Shown piece after piece: positions 40,916 through 51,251 of a stretch of 64,000 nucleotides of DNA. Both the position numbers and the translations under genes were made by a program. This DNA comes from Nocardioides szechwanensis (GTDB taxonomy: Bacteria > Actinomycetota > Actinomycetes > Propionibacteriales > Nocardioidaceae). The stretch's first letter is position 1; each line of letters opens with the position of its first letter. The stretch covers positions 124,001 to 188,000 of the forward strand of contig NZ_FNIC01000002.1 in assembly GCF_900103935.1 (NCBI RefSeq), given 5' to 3'. The notes beneath the pieces were generated by a model. It ran no database searches. It was not told the DNA's origin and saw nothing but the letters and a program-made list of their open reading frames with translations.

Positions 40916-42178
40916 GTGACCGAGACCGTCTTCACCTATGCCGCGCCCGCCCTGAAGTTCGGCAGTGGCTCCTCGGCCGAGGTGGGCCACGACCTGGTGG
41001 GGTTCGGCGCCCGCCGCGTGCTGCTGGTGACCGACCCGGGGGTTGCGGCCACCGGCCACCCCGCCCGGATCGCCGAGCAGGTGGCCGCCCACGGCCTCAC
41101 GGTGACGACGTACGACGCCGCGCGGGTCGAGCCGACCGACGAGTCGCTGGCGCACGCGATCGCGTTCGCCCGCGACGGGGGGCCGTTCGACGCGATCCTG
41201 GCCGTCGGCGGGGGCTCGGCGATCGACACCGCCAAGGCGGTCAACCTGCTCACCACCAACCCCGGTGAGCTGATGGACTACATCAACGCGCCCGTGGGCC
41301 GGGCGCGTGCGCCCCAGCAGCCGCTGCTGCCGCTGGTCGCGATCCCGACCACCACCGGGACCGGCAGCGAGAGCACCACGATCTGCGTGCTCGACGTGCT
41401 GTCGCTGAAGGTCAAGACCGGCATCAGCCATCCCGCGCTCCGGCCCCGGCTGGCGGTCGTCGACCCCGACCTGACGCTGACCCAGCCGGCGATGGTGACC
41501 GCGGCCGCGGGCATGGACATCCTGTGCCACGCGCTGGAGAGCTACACCGCCCGCTGGTACGCCGACTTCGACGCGAAGCGGCCCGAGCAGCGGGTGCCCT
41601 ACTGCGGCGCCAACCCGATCGCGGACATGTGGTCCGAGCGCGCGCTGTCGCTGCTGGCCGGTGCCTTCCGGTCCGCGGTGCGCGACGGCTCCGACGCGGC
41701 CGCCCGCGAGCAGATGGCGCTCGCCGCGACCTTCGCCGGGCTCGGGTTCGGCAACGCCGGCGTGCACGTCCCCCACGCCAACGCCTACCCGATCGCCGGT
41801 CGGGTGCGCACGTTCCGCCCCGCGGGCTACCCGCAGGACGAGCCGATCGTGCCGCACGGCATGGCCGTGTCGCTGACGGCGCCGGAGGCGTTCCGGTTCA
41901 CCTTCGACGCTGCCCCCGAGCGTCATCTCCACGCCGCGCGGCTGCTCGACCCCGACGCCGCCGGTGACGGGCCCGACGTACTCCCGGCGGTGCTGGCGCG
42001 GCTGATGCGCGACATCGGGATCCCCAACGGGCTGGCCGAGGTCGGCTACGGCGAGGCGGACGTCGACGACCTCGTGGAGGGCGCGCTGAAGCAGCAGCGG
42101 CTGCTCGCCACCGCGCCCAAGCCCGTGACCGGCGAGGACCTCGCGGCCGTCTTCCGGGGCTCGATGGAGCACTGGTGA
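40916..42178 (+). CDS. Iron-containing alcohol dehydrogenase (hydroxyacid-oxoacid transhydrogenase-like)
   Basis: 420 residues of the group III Fe-ADH family. NAD region VGGGSAIDTAKAVN and IPTTTGTGSESTT; metal ligands in MDILCHALESY and GVHVPHANAYPIAG. The insert YCGANPIADMWSERAL and overall pattern resemble ADHFE1-type enzymes, which oxidise 4-hydroxybutyrate while reducing 2-oxoglutarate to D-2-hydroxyglutarate. The neighbouring FAD/FeS oxidoreductase, overlapping by four bases, could reoxidise D-2-hydroxyglutarate, which supports that reading. GTG 40916 fits a leaderless mRNA; GTG 40913 is the alternative start. Confidence 0.87.
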   Translation: MTETVFTYAAPALKFGSGSSAEVGHDLVGFGARRVLLVTDPGVAATGHPARIAEQVAAHGLTVTTYDAARVEPTDESLAHAIAFARDGGPFDAILAVGGGSAIDTAKAVNLLTTNPGELMDYINAPVGRARAPQQPLLPLVAIPTTTGTGSESTTICVLDVLSLKVKTGISHPALRPRLAVVDPDLTLTQPAMVTAAAGMDILCHALESYTARWYADFDAKRPEQRVPYCGANPIADMWSERALSLLAGAFRSAVRDGSDAAAREQMALAATFAGLGFGNAGVHVPHANAYPIAGRVRTFRPAGYPQDEPIVPHGMAVSLTAPEAFRFTFDAAPERHLHAARLLDPDAAGDGPDVLPAVLARLMRDIGIPNGLAEVGYGEADVDDLVEGALKQQRLLATAPKPVTGEDLAAVFRGSMEHW

Positions 42179-44961
42179 GCGCTCCCGACCTCGTCGCCGC
42201 GCTGCGGCGCCACGGGGTCGACGACGTCGACGACTCGACGCTGGCCCGCGCGCTCTACTCCGCCGACGCCTCGCTCTACCGGGTCGTGCCGCAGGTCGTG
42301 GTCCGGCCGCGGCACTGCGACGAGCTGGGCGCGGTCCTGGACGTGGCGCGCTCGGCCGGGGTGCCGCTGACGATGCGTGGCGCCGGTACGTCGATCGCCG
42401 GCAACGCGGTCGGCGGCGGGATCGTGGTCGACACGTCGCGGCACCTCAACCGGGTGCTGTCGATCGACGCGGAAGCCCGCACCGCGCGGGTCGAGCCGGG
42501 GGTGGTGCACGCGCAGCTGCAGGCCGCCGCAGCGCCGCACGGACTGCGGCTGGGGCCCGACCCGTCGACCCACACCCGCTGCACGATCGGCGGCATGATC
42601 GGCAACAACGCGTGCGGGTCGCGGGCGCTCGGCTACGGGCGTACGTCGGACAACGTGGTCGAGCTCGACGTGCTGTTCGGGTCGGGCGCGACCGACGTGT
42701 CCGCCCCCTTAGCGGCGCTGGTCGACGCGCACCTGGCACACGTGCGCACGGCGTTCGGACGCTTCTCGCGCCAGGTCAGCGGCTATGCGCTGGAGCAGCT
42801 GCTGCCCGAGAACGGCCGCCGGGTCGAGCGCCTCCTCGCCGGGTCGGAGGGCACGCTCGGGCTGGTCCGCGGGGCCACCGTGTCGCTCGTCGCGGAGGAG
42901 CCCCGCCACCTCCTGGTCCTCGGCTATCCGTCGATGGTGGAGGCCGCCGACGCGGTGCCGCACCTGCTGGCTGTGGAGAACGCTCCGCGACTGTCGGCGC
43001 CCGGTGCTCGACTCGTGGCATGCGAAGGACTCGACGCCCGGATCGTCGACCTGGTGCGCGCCCGCCGGGCCGTGCCGGAGCTGCCGCGCGGCGCCGGGTG
43101 GCTCTTCGTCGAGGTCGCCGGACCCGACGCGGAGGGGCTCCTCCGCCGGGTGACGGAGGCCGCGGGAGCGCTGGGCCACCGCCGGGTGACCGACCCGGGG
43201 GAGGCCGCCGAGCTGTGGCGGATCCGCGAGGACGGCGCCGGCCTGGCGGCGCGCAGCCTCGCGACCCCGGCCTACTCCGGGTGGGAGGACGCCGCCGTGC
43301 CGCCGGAGCGGCTCGGTGCCTGGCTGCGCGACTTCGACGAGCTGTTGGTCGAGCACGGCCTGGAGGGGGTGCCCTACGGGCACTTCGGCGACGGCTGCGT
43401 GCACGTGCGCATCGACTTCCCCTTCCACGACGCGGCCCGTGGGCGGCGCGTCTTCCGCGACTTCCTGACCGCCAGCGCGCTGCGGCTGCGCGACCACGGC
43501 GGCTCGCTGTCGGGGGAGCACGGCGACGGGCGGGCCCGCTCCGAGCTCCTCCCGCTGATGTACGACGCCGAGTCGCTGGCCCTGTTCGGCGCGGTGAAGG
43601 CGGTCTGCGACCCCGACGACCTGCTCAACCCGGGCGTGCTGGTCGCCCCGGCGCCGCTCGACGCCGACCTGCGCCCCGGGCGTCCCCGCGCCGTCGTGCG
43701 CCCCCTGCTGCGGCTGACCCACGACGCCGGCTCGCTCGGCGACGCGGTCCACCGCTGCACGGGCGTGGGCAAGTGCGTGGCGTCCGACTCGAGCGGAGTC
43801 ATGTGCCCGTCGTTCCAGGCGACCCGCGCGGAGAAGGACTCCACGCGCGGCCGGGCGCGGGTGCTCCAGGAGGCCCTCGACGGCACGCTCGTGTCCGGTC
43901 TGGCGGACCCCGCGGTGCACGAGGCGCTCGACCTCTGCCTGTCCTGCAAGGGCTGCGCGTCCGACTGCCCGACCGGCGTCGACATGGCGACCTACAAGGC
44001 CGAGACGCTGCACCACACCTACCGCGGGCGGCGGCGCCCGCGCAGCCACTACACGCTGGGGCGGCTGCCGCGGTGGGCCGACCGCGCGGCTCCGGTCGCG
44101 GGTGCGGTCAACGCGCTGTTGCGCGTCGGCGCGGTCGCGCGGCTGGCCAAGCTGACGGCCGGGATCGACCCACGGCGCTCGCTGCCGGCCTTCGCGCCGA
44201 AGACCCTGCGGTCGCGCGCGGCCGAGGTCGGGACTGCGCGTGGGGGTGACGTGGGCGCGCCCGACGTGTGGCTGTGGGCCGACTCGTTTACCGACCACTT
44301 CCACCCCGACTCGGGCGTGGCGGCGATCCGGGTGCTGGAGGCGGCCGGCCTCACCGCGCGGGTGATCCCCGAGGACGCCTGCTGCGGCCTCACCTGGGTC
44401 ACCACCGGGCAGCTCGACGCGGCGCGCTCGATCATGGAGCGCACCGTCGCCACGCTGGCTCCCTACGTCGCGTCGGGGGTCCCGCTGCTCGGGCTCGAGC
44501 CGTCCTGCCTGGCCACCCTGCGCAGTGACGCGGTCGAGCTCGTTGCCGACCCGCGCGCCGCCGAGGTGGCGGGTGGGGTGCTGACCCTGGCGGAGCTGTG
44601 GGAGCGGCTGGCGTGGGAGCTGCCCGACCTGAGCGGCACCGAGGTGCTCGCCCAGCCCCACTGCCACCACGCCTCGGTGCTCGGGTGGGAGGCCGACGAG
44701 CGGCTGCTGGTGGCCGCCGGGGCGAGCGTCACCCGGGTCGCCGGCTGCTGCGGCCTGGCCGGCAACTTCGGCATGGAGCTGGGTCACTACGACGTGTCGG
44801 TGGCCATCGCCGAGACACATCTGCTGCCGGCCGTACGCGCCGCGGGCGCCGCGACCGTCGTACTGGCGGACGGGCTGTCGTGCCGGGTGCAGCTCGACGA
44901 CCTCGCGGACGTCCGGGCGATGCACCTCGCCGAGCTGTTGGCTTCTAGAGTGACGGAGTGA
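42175..44961 (+). CDS. FAD-linked oxidase with 4Fe-4S and CCG domains (D-lactate/2-hydroxyglutarate dehydrogenase type)
   Basis: 928 residues. The N-terminal half is a vanillyl-alcohol-oxidase-type FAD protein (VPLTMRGAGTSIAGNAVGGG, CTIGGMIGNNACGSRALGYG, YGHFGDGCVHVRIDFPF). Near residue 525 come two iron-sulphur clusters (CTGVGKC and CLSCKGCASDCPTGVD), and the C-terminal part has two CCG motifs (EDACCGLTW, VAGCCGLAGNFGMELGH). This single-chain fusion of GlpC-like and D-lactate-dehydrogenase-like modules oxidises D-2-hydroxy acids and passes electrons to quinone or a carrier. GTG 42175 overlaps the dehydrogenase stop by four bases. Confidence 0.9.
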   Translation: MSAPDLVAALRRHGVDDVDDSTLARALYSADASLYRVVPQVVVRPRHCDELGAVLDVARSAGVPLTMRGAGTSIAGNAVGGGIVVDTSRHLNRVLSIDAEARTARVEPGVVHAQLQAAAAPHGLRLGPDPSTHTRCTIGGMIGNNACGSRALGYGRTSDNVVELDVLFGSGATDVSAPLAALVDAHLAHVRTAFGRFSRQVSGYALEQLLPENGRRVERLLAGSEGTLGLVRGATVSLVAEEPRHLLVLGYPSMVEAADAVPHLLAVENAPRLSAPGARLVACEGLDARIVDLVRARRAVPELPRGAGWLFVEVAGPDAEGLLRRVTEAAGALGHRRVTDPGEAAELWRIREDGAGLAARSLATPAYSGWEDAAVPPERLGAWLRDFDELLVEHGLEGVPYGHFGDGCVHVRIDFPFHDAARGRRVFRDFLTASALRLRDHGGSLSGEHGDGRARSELLPLMYDAESLALFGAVKAVCDPDDLLNPGVLVAPAPLDADLRPGRPRAVVRPLLRLTHDAGSLGDAVHRCTGVGKCVASDSSGVMCPSFQATRAEKDSTRGRARVLQEALDGTLVSGLADPAVHEALDLCLSCKGCASDCPTGVDMATYKAETLHHTYRGRRRPRSHYTLGRLPRWADRAAPVAGAVNALLRVGAVARLAKLTAGIDPRRSLPAFAPKTLRSRAAEVGTARGGDVGAPDVWLWADSFTDHFHPDSGVAAIRVLEAAGLTARVIPEDACCGLTWVTTGQLDAARSIMERTVATLAPYVASGVPLLGLEPSCLATLRSDAVELVADPRAAEVAGGVLTLAELWERLAWELPDLSGTEVLAQPHCHHASVLGWEADERLLVAAGASVTRVAGCCGLAGNFGMELGHYDVSVAIAETHLLPAVRAAGAATVVLADGLSCRVQLDDLADVRAMHLAELLASRVTE

Positions 44962-45047
44962 ACCCACGCCATCGCCGACTGGTCATCCCGGTCGCCCTCG
45001 TGGGACTCCTCGTGCTGGTCATCGTCGCGTCGCTGGTGGGCCGATGA
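44958..45047 (+). CDS. 29-residue single-helix membrane micropeptide
   Basis: GTG 44958 to TGA 45047 encodes 29 residues: a basic start (NPRHRRL) and a single hydrophobic helix (VIPVALVGLLVLVIVASLVG). Its start overlaps the stop of the oxidoreductase by four bases (GTGA) and its stop overlaps the start of the methyltransferase by four bases (ATGA). The double overlap and the clean basic-then-hydrophobic composition argue that it is translated. Function unknown. Confidence 0.65.
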   Translation: MNPRHRRLVIPVALVGLLVLVIVASLVGR

Positions 45048-46252
45048 GCCAGCCGCTGGAGCACGTACTCGCGCAGGTCCGCGACTACGCGCTCGACCCC
45101 GAGGTCCTCGTCCGGGTCGTCGCCTCGGGTCGGCAGAAGGGGCAGCCGGCACCGCGGTGGAAGCGGGTCGAGCTGCGCTACGTCGATCTCAAGGCGGGCC
45201 GGCACCTCCAGGTCGTCGCCTATGACGAGACCCAGGCCCACACCAGCAACCACGCGGTCGGCGACACGGCCCGGCAGGCGGTCGACGAGCTGCTGACCGA
45301 GCCGTTCGGCAACTGGCACGTCGACACCCTGACCCAGACCCACCAGGTCCGGGTCACCAAGAAGCTCGAGGCGATGCTCCACACCAGCGCCCGCGCCGAG
45401 CCGGCCGAGGTCGACCGCGGTCACGACCGCGACAAGGCGCGGCTGCTGGACGAGGGCGACCCGGTCTTCCGGGCGCTCGGCCTCTCCGACGACCAGGGGC
45501 GGCTGAAGCCGAGCCGGCAGGCGAAGTACCGGCAGGTGGAGGAGTTCCTCCGGCTGCTCGACTCCTCGGTCACCGACGCGATCGAGAAGGGGCACCTGCG
45601 CCGCCCCACGGCCGAGGAGCCCCTGCGGATCGCCGACCTCGGCTGCGGCAACGCCTACCTCACATTCGCGGCGGAGCGGTTCCTCACCGGCATCCGCGAG
45701 CTGCCGGTGCGGCTGACCGGGGTCGACGTACGAGAGCAGTCGCGCGAGCACAACAGCGCCATCGCCTCGCAGCTCGGGGTCAGTGCTGACTTCGTGGTCG
45801 GCTCGATCTCCGGCGTCACCCTCGACCCGCCACCCGACGTCGTCCTCGCGCTGCACGCCTGCGACACCGCCACCGACGAGGCCCTCGCCCGTGCGGTCGA
45901 GTGGCAGGCCAGCCTGGTCCTCGCGGCCCCGTGCTGCCACCACGACATCGCCGCGCAGCTGCGCAGCACCCCGACCCCGGCGCCCTACGAGATGCTCACC
46001 CGGCACGGCATCCTCCGCGAGCGCCTGGCCGACACCCTCACCGACGGGCTGCGGTCGTCGCTGATGCGGGCGATGGGCTACAAGGTCGACGTCATGCAGT
46101 TCGTCGAGAGCAAGCACACGCCCCGCAACACGCTGCTCCGTGCGGTCCGCACCGGCTCGCCGGCGACCGGGCAGGGTGCGCGCGGGGAGTACGACGAGCT
46201 GGTCGCCCTCTGGGGGATCTCGCCCCGCCTGGCCGTGCTGCTCGACGCATGA
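45044..46252 (+). CDS. SAM-dependent methyltransferase (Methyltransf_32 type)
   Basis: 402 residues. An N-terminal domain of about 170 residues precedes the Rossmann-type methyltransferase with motif I IADLGCGNAYLTFAAERFL, followed by GVDVREQSREHN, LALHACDTATDEALARAVEW and APCCHHDIAAQL. The HACDTATD and CCHHD signatures are those of the Methyltransf_32/METTL25-like group, some of which modify rRNA or ribosomal protein. Substrate unknown. ATG 45044 overlaps the micropeptide stop; the next gene overlaps its stop by four bases. Confidence 0.85.
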   Translation: MSQPLEHVLAQVRDYALDPEVLVRVVASGRQKGQPAPRWKRVELRYVDLKAGRHLQVVAYDETQAHTSNHAVGDTARQAVDELLTEPFGNWHVDTLTQTHQVRVTKKLEAMLHTSARAEPAEVDRGHDRDKARLLDEGDPVFRALGLSDDQGRLKPSRQAKYRQVEEFLRLLDSSVTDAIEKGHLRRPTAEEPLRIADLGCGNAYLTFAAERFLTGIRELPVRLTGVDVREQSREHNSAIASQLGVSADFVVGSISGVTLDPPPDVVLALHACDTATDEALARAVEWQASLVLAAPCCHHDIAAQLRSTPTPAPYEMLTRHGILRERLADTLTDGLRSSLMRAMGYKVDVMQFVESKHTPRNTLLRAVRTGSPATGQGARGEYDELVALWGISPRLAVLLDA

Positions 46253-47286
46253 TGCTCCTCGTCGAGCGCCTGCTCGCCGGCGCGATGGTGGTGCCGTTCG
46301 CGCTCGGTCTGGCCGCCGGCCCGGCGGACCGCAAGGACGTCGTGCTGACGTTCACCGACGCCCGGATCGTCGAGTCCAGCGGGCTGGTGGCGCGCGGTGA
46401 GGTGTTCGTCACCGTCAACGACTCGGGTGACGACGGTCGCACGTTCGTGGTGGACCGCTCGGGTGACACGGTCGGCAGCGCCTCCTGGGGCGAGGCGACC
46501 GATGTCGAGGCGGTCGCGCCCTGGGGGCGCGACAGCGTGCTGGTCGGGGACATCGGCGACAACGCCGGCCAGCGCGACTCCGTGAGCGTGCTCCGGGTGC
46601 CCGTCGAGCGCGGCGACCGTGCCGTGACGCCGGACGTGTTCGAGCTGACCTACCCGGGCGGGCCGCGCGACGCCGAGGCGCTGCTGGTCCACCCCGTCAC
46701 GCGCCGGATCTACGTGGCGTCCAAGGAGCTCTTCGGCGGGACGTTGTACGCCGCCCCGCGCGAGCCGAGCAGCACGCGACCCAACCGGCTCCAGGCCCTC
46801 GGGACGGTCACCGGGATCGTCACCGACGGGGCGTTCTTCCCCGACGGCCGTCATCTCGTCCTGCGCGACTACGGCCGGGCCGTGGTCTTCGCGTTCCCGT
46901 CCCTGGAGCCCATCGGCGAGGTGGACCTCCCCGACCAGCCGCAGGGCGAGGGGATCGCCGTCGGCGCCGACGGCACGGTCTACGTGAGCACCGAGGGGCA
47001 GTTCACCTCGGTGCTCCGGGTGGCGCTCCCCGCCGACCTGCGCGAGGCCGTGACCCCCGCGCCGTCGCCCACCTCCACGCCGACGCCCACGCCGACCTCC
47101 ACGCCGACCGCGACGCCCACGCCCGAGCCCACCAGCACGCCCACGACGCGGAGCCGCGAAGGCAGCGAGCTGCCCGAGACCACGTCGACCGACCGGCCCT
47201 TCTGGCCGTGGTTCCTCACCGGCTGGCTGGGCCTGGGCCTGATCGTGGTGCTCATCTGGAGCATGCGTCGCCGCAACACCACTTGA
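46249..47286 (+). CDS. Secreted, C-terminally anchored beta-propeller-like protein
   Basis: 345 residues: signal peptide (LLAGAMVVPFALGLAAGPAD), repeating beta-rich segments with Asp-Gly and Gly-Asp turns (VNDSGDDGRTFVVDRSGDTV, GDIGDNAGQRDSV, PQGEGIAVGADGTVYVSTEG), a Pro/Thr linker (TPTPTPTSTPTATPTPEPTS) and a terminal helix (WFLTGWLGLGLIVVLIWSM) with basic tail. The pattern suggests a propeller lying outside the cell on a stalk. I see no catalytic motif. ATG 46249 overlaps the methyltransferase stop. Confidence 0.75.
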   Translation: MMLLVERLLAGAMVVPFALGLAAGPADRKDVVLTFTDARIVESSGLVARGEVFVTVNDSGDDGRTFVVDRSGDTVGSASWGEATDVEAVAPWGRDSVLVGDIGDNAGQRDSVSVLRVPVERGDRAVTPDVFELTYPGGPRDAEALLVHPVTRRIYVASKELFGGTLYAAPREPSSTRPNRLQALGTVTGIVTDGAFFPDGRHLVLRDYGRAVVFAFPSLEPIGEVDLPDQPQGEGIAVGADGTVYVSTEGQFTSVLRVALPADLREAVTPAPSPTSTPTPTPTSTPTATPTPEPTSTPTTRSREGSELPETTSTDRPFWPWFLTGWLGLGLIVVLIWSMRRRNTT

Positions 47287-47334
47287 CCCGTGCGGGTGAG
47301 ACGGCGCGGCCGTCGACCGTCATAGGGTCGCGTC

Positions 47335-48339
47335 GTGCCCCGACTCCGCCGCACCTCGCCCGAGCAGCCGGGCTGGACCCGCCGCCGCGCGGGTCGTGGT
47401 TTCGTCTACCTCGACCAGGCCGGCCACCGGCTGCCCGAGGAGGACGCCCAGCGGGTGCGCGACCTGGTGATCCCGCCCGCCTGGCGTGAGGTCTGGGTGA
47501 CTCCGCACGAGAACGGCCACCTCCAGGCGGTCGGCACCGACGACGCCGGCCGTCGCCAGTACCTCTACCACCCGGTCTGGCGGGCCAAGCGGGACGCGGA
47601 GAAGTTCGACCGGATGCAGGAGTTCGGTCGGGCACTGGTCAAGGCCCGCGAGCTGGTCGTCGCCGACCTCGGTCGTGAGGGCATGCCGCTCGAGCGCGCC
47701 TGCGCGGCCGCCGTGCGTCTTCTCGACCTCGGCTACTTCCGCATCGGCAACGACGTCTACGCCGACACCCACGGCAGCTTCGGGCTGACCACGCTCGAGC
47801 GGCGCCACGTCAAGCGGCACCAGGACCGGCTGGTCTTCACGTTCGTGGGCAAGTCCGGCGTCGACCACCGCATCGAGATCGACGACGTCACCGTGATCGA
47901 GGCGGTCGAGATCATGCGCCGCCGTCGTGCCGACGACCCGCGGCTGCTCGCCTACAAGGACGAGCGGTCGTGGCGCTCGATCCTGCCGGACCTGGTCAAC
48001 GAGTACGTCCGCACGAGCACCGGCCTCGACGTCACGGCGAAGGACTTCCGGACCTGGCACGCCACGGTGCTGGCCGCGGCCGCGCTCGCCGAGACCGAGG
48101 AGCACGGCGAGACCCAGGCCTCACGCAAGCGTGCGGTCGCGGGCGCGATGAAGGAGGTCTCCGAGTTCCTGGGCAACACCCCGACCCTGGCGCGTTCCTC
48201 CTACGTGGACCCTCGGGTGATCGAGGCCTACGAGGAAGGCAAGACGATCCGGGGGACCACGCGGCGTACCTATGACACGCCCGACGAGCGCCAGGCCGCC
48301 CTCGAGCGCGCCACCCTCAAGCTGCTGAAGGCGAACTGA
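47335..48339 (+). CDS. DNA topoisomerase IB
   Basis: 334 residues of the poxvirus-like bacterial type IB topoisomerase family, which relaxes supercoils through a 3'-phosphotyrosine intermediate without ATP. The catalytic residues appear as Arg in GYFRIGNDVYA, Lys in FTFVGKSGVDHR, Arg/His in FRTWHATVLAAA and Tyr in LARSSYVDPRV. GTG 47335 has TAGGGT six bases upstream, consistent with a leaderless message. Length fits the family. Many bacteria lack this enzyme; it is scattered in actinobacteria. Confidence 0.92.
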   Translation: MPRLRRTSPEQPGWTRRRAGRGFVYLDQAGHRLPEEDAQRVRDLVIPPAWREVWVTPHENGHLQAVGTDDAGRRQYLYHPVWRAKRDAEKFDRMQEFGRALVKARELVVADLGREGMPLERACAAAVRLLDLGYFRIGNDVYADTHGSFGLTTLERRHVKRHQDRLVFTFVGKSGVDHRIEIDDVTVIEAVEIMRRRRADDPRLLAYKDERSWRSILPDLVNEYVRTSTGLDVTAKDFRTWHATVLAAAALAETEEHGETQASRKRAVAGAMKEVSEFLGNTPTLARSSYVDPRVIEAYEEGKTIRGTTRRTYDTPDERQAALERATLKLLKAN

Positions 48340-48352
48340 TGGGGGCGGGCTG

Positions 48353-48853
48353 ATGGAGGTCACCGTCGTCGAGGGCGACATCACCCGGCAGGACGTCGAC
48401 GCGGTCGTCAACGCCGCCAACCGGCGGATGCGTGGGGGAGGTGGCGTGGACGGCGCCATCCACGCGGCCGGCGGCCCGGCGGTGCTCGACGACTGCGTAC
48501 GCCGCTTCCCGCACGGCCTGGCCACCGGCGACGCGGGCTGGACGACGGCCGGCGACCTCCCGGCGCGCTGGGTCATCCACGTCGTGGGCCCCAACCGCCA
48601 TGCCGGCGAGACCGACCGTGCGCTGCTGACGTCCTGCTACTCCCGCGCGCTCGCCGTCGCCGACGAGCTGGGCGCCCGCTCGGTCGCCTTCCCGCTGGTG
48701 AGCGCCGGCGTCTACGGCTGGCCCAAGGACGACGCCATCGCGGCCGCCGTCGACACCCTCCGCACCACCCCGACCCAGGTGACCGAGGCGCGCCTGGTCG
48801 CCTTCGGCTCGTCGACGTACGACGAGATCCTCGCGGTCGTTAAATCGGGATAG
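48353..48853 (+). CDS. Macro-domain protein (O-acetyl-ADP-ribose deacetylase-like)
   Basis: 166 residues forming a single macro domain of the MacroD type. ADP-ribose contacts are visible in VVEGDITRQDVDAVVNAANR, the GGGGVDGAIHAAGGP loop, and FPLVSAGVYGWPKDDAI. The family removes ADP-ribose from proteins or deacetylates O-acetyl-ADP-ribose. The start is 13 bases after topoisomerase IB, suggesting co-transcription. The last codons and the stop TAG (48851-48853) lie inside an 81-bp palindromic repeat, so the end KSG is supplied by the repeat. Confidence 0.9.
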   Translation: MEVTVVEGDITRQDVDAVVNAANRRMRGGGGVDGAIHAAGGPAVLDDCVRRFPHGLATGDAGWTTAGDLPARWVIHVVGPNRHAGETDRALLTSCYSRALAVADELGARSVAFPLVSAGVYGWPKDDAIAAAVDTLRTTPTQVTEARLVAFGSSTYDEILAVVKSG

Positions 48854-48923
48854 TCCCCAACCGGAGGGCGACTAAGAGGGCTCTCAGTAGCTCTGGTGTT
48901 AGGGACTATCCCGACGAGACGAC

Positions 48924-48926
<3 letters not shown>
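48846..48926. repeat. 81-bp palindromic repeat, copy 1
   Basis: The outer arms CGGGATAGTCCC and GGGACTATCCCG are perfect 12-base inverted repeats around a partly self-complementary centre; an asymmetric flank CGAGACGACTCA completes the unit. By my count it matches copy 2 (58308-58388, inverted) at 69 of 81 positions. It lies between convergent genes and contains the stop codons of both (TAG 48851-48853 and, on the minus strand, TGA 48926-48924), so it may also terminate both transcripts. Confidence 0.85.
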
Positions 48927-50641
<1,715 letters not shown>

Positions 50642-50664
50642 GCTCGACCGAGGAGGAGGGACAC

Positions 50665-51249
50665 GTGCTGCTCCCGATGAAGGTCGCCCGCGGCGTCGCC
50701 GACGGCTCGATGGACCTCGCGTTCCGGCGCTGGAAGCGGCAGGACGTCCAGCCCGGCCGCACGTTCAAGACGGTCGCCGGGGTGGTTCGCGTCGAGGAGG
50801 TGAGCGTGGTCGATGCCGACGCGATCACCGACGAGGAGGCGGTGCGCGCCGGCCACCCGGACGCCGACCGGCTGCGCGCCCGCCTGGCACCCGACGCCAG
50901 CCTGGCGACGTACCGCGTGCGGCTCTCGTGGGTCGGCGAGGACCCGCGCATCGCGCTGCGCGAGGACGCCGACCTGACCGACGACGACGTGGCCGCGCTG
51001 GACGCCCGGCTGGCGCGGCTCGACCGCGCCAGCAGCCACGGCCCGTGGACCCGGCAGACCCTCGAGCTGATCGGCCGGCGGCCGCGGGTGCGGGCACCCG
51101 ACCTGGCCGCCGAGGTCGGCCGCGAGCGCGACCCGTTCAAGATCGACGTCCGCAAGCTCAAGAACCTCGGCCTCACCCGCAGCTACGACGTCGGCTACGA
51201 CCTGTCGCCGCGGGGCGTGGAGTACCTCCGCCGCACCAGTCGGGGCTGA
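50665..51249 (+). CDS. ASCH-like domain protein with C-terminal winged-helix-like part
   Basis: 194 residues. Residues 5-100 (MKVARGVADGSMDLAFRRWK, QPGRTFKTVAGVVRVEEVSV) resemble an ASCH/PUA-type RNA-binding domain. The last 70 residues (TLELIGRRPRVRAPDLAAEV, FKIDVRKLKNLGLTRSYDVG, LSPRGVEYLRR) look like a DNA-binding winged helix. AGGAGGAGG precedes GTG 50665. The combination suggests a regulator, but neither domain assignment is certain. It is 23 bases after the GNAT gene. Confidence 0.6.
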   Translation: MLLPMKVARGVADGSMDLAFRRWKRQDVQPGRTFKTVAGVVRVEEVSVVDADAITDEEAVRAGHPDADRLRARLAPDASLATYRVRLSWVGEDPRIALREDADLTDDDVAALDARLARLDRASSHGPWTRQTLELIGRRPRVRAPDLAAEVGRERDPFKIDVRKLKNLGLTRSYDVGYDLSPRGVEYLRRTSRG

Positions 51250-51251
51250 GG

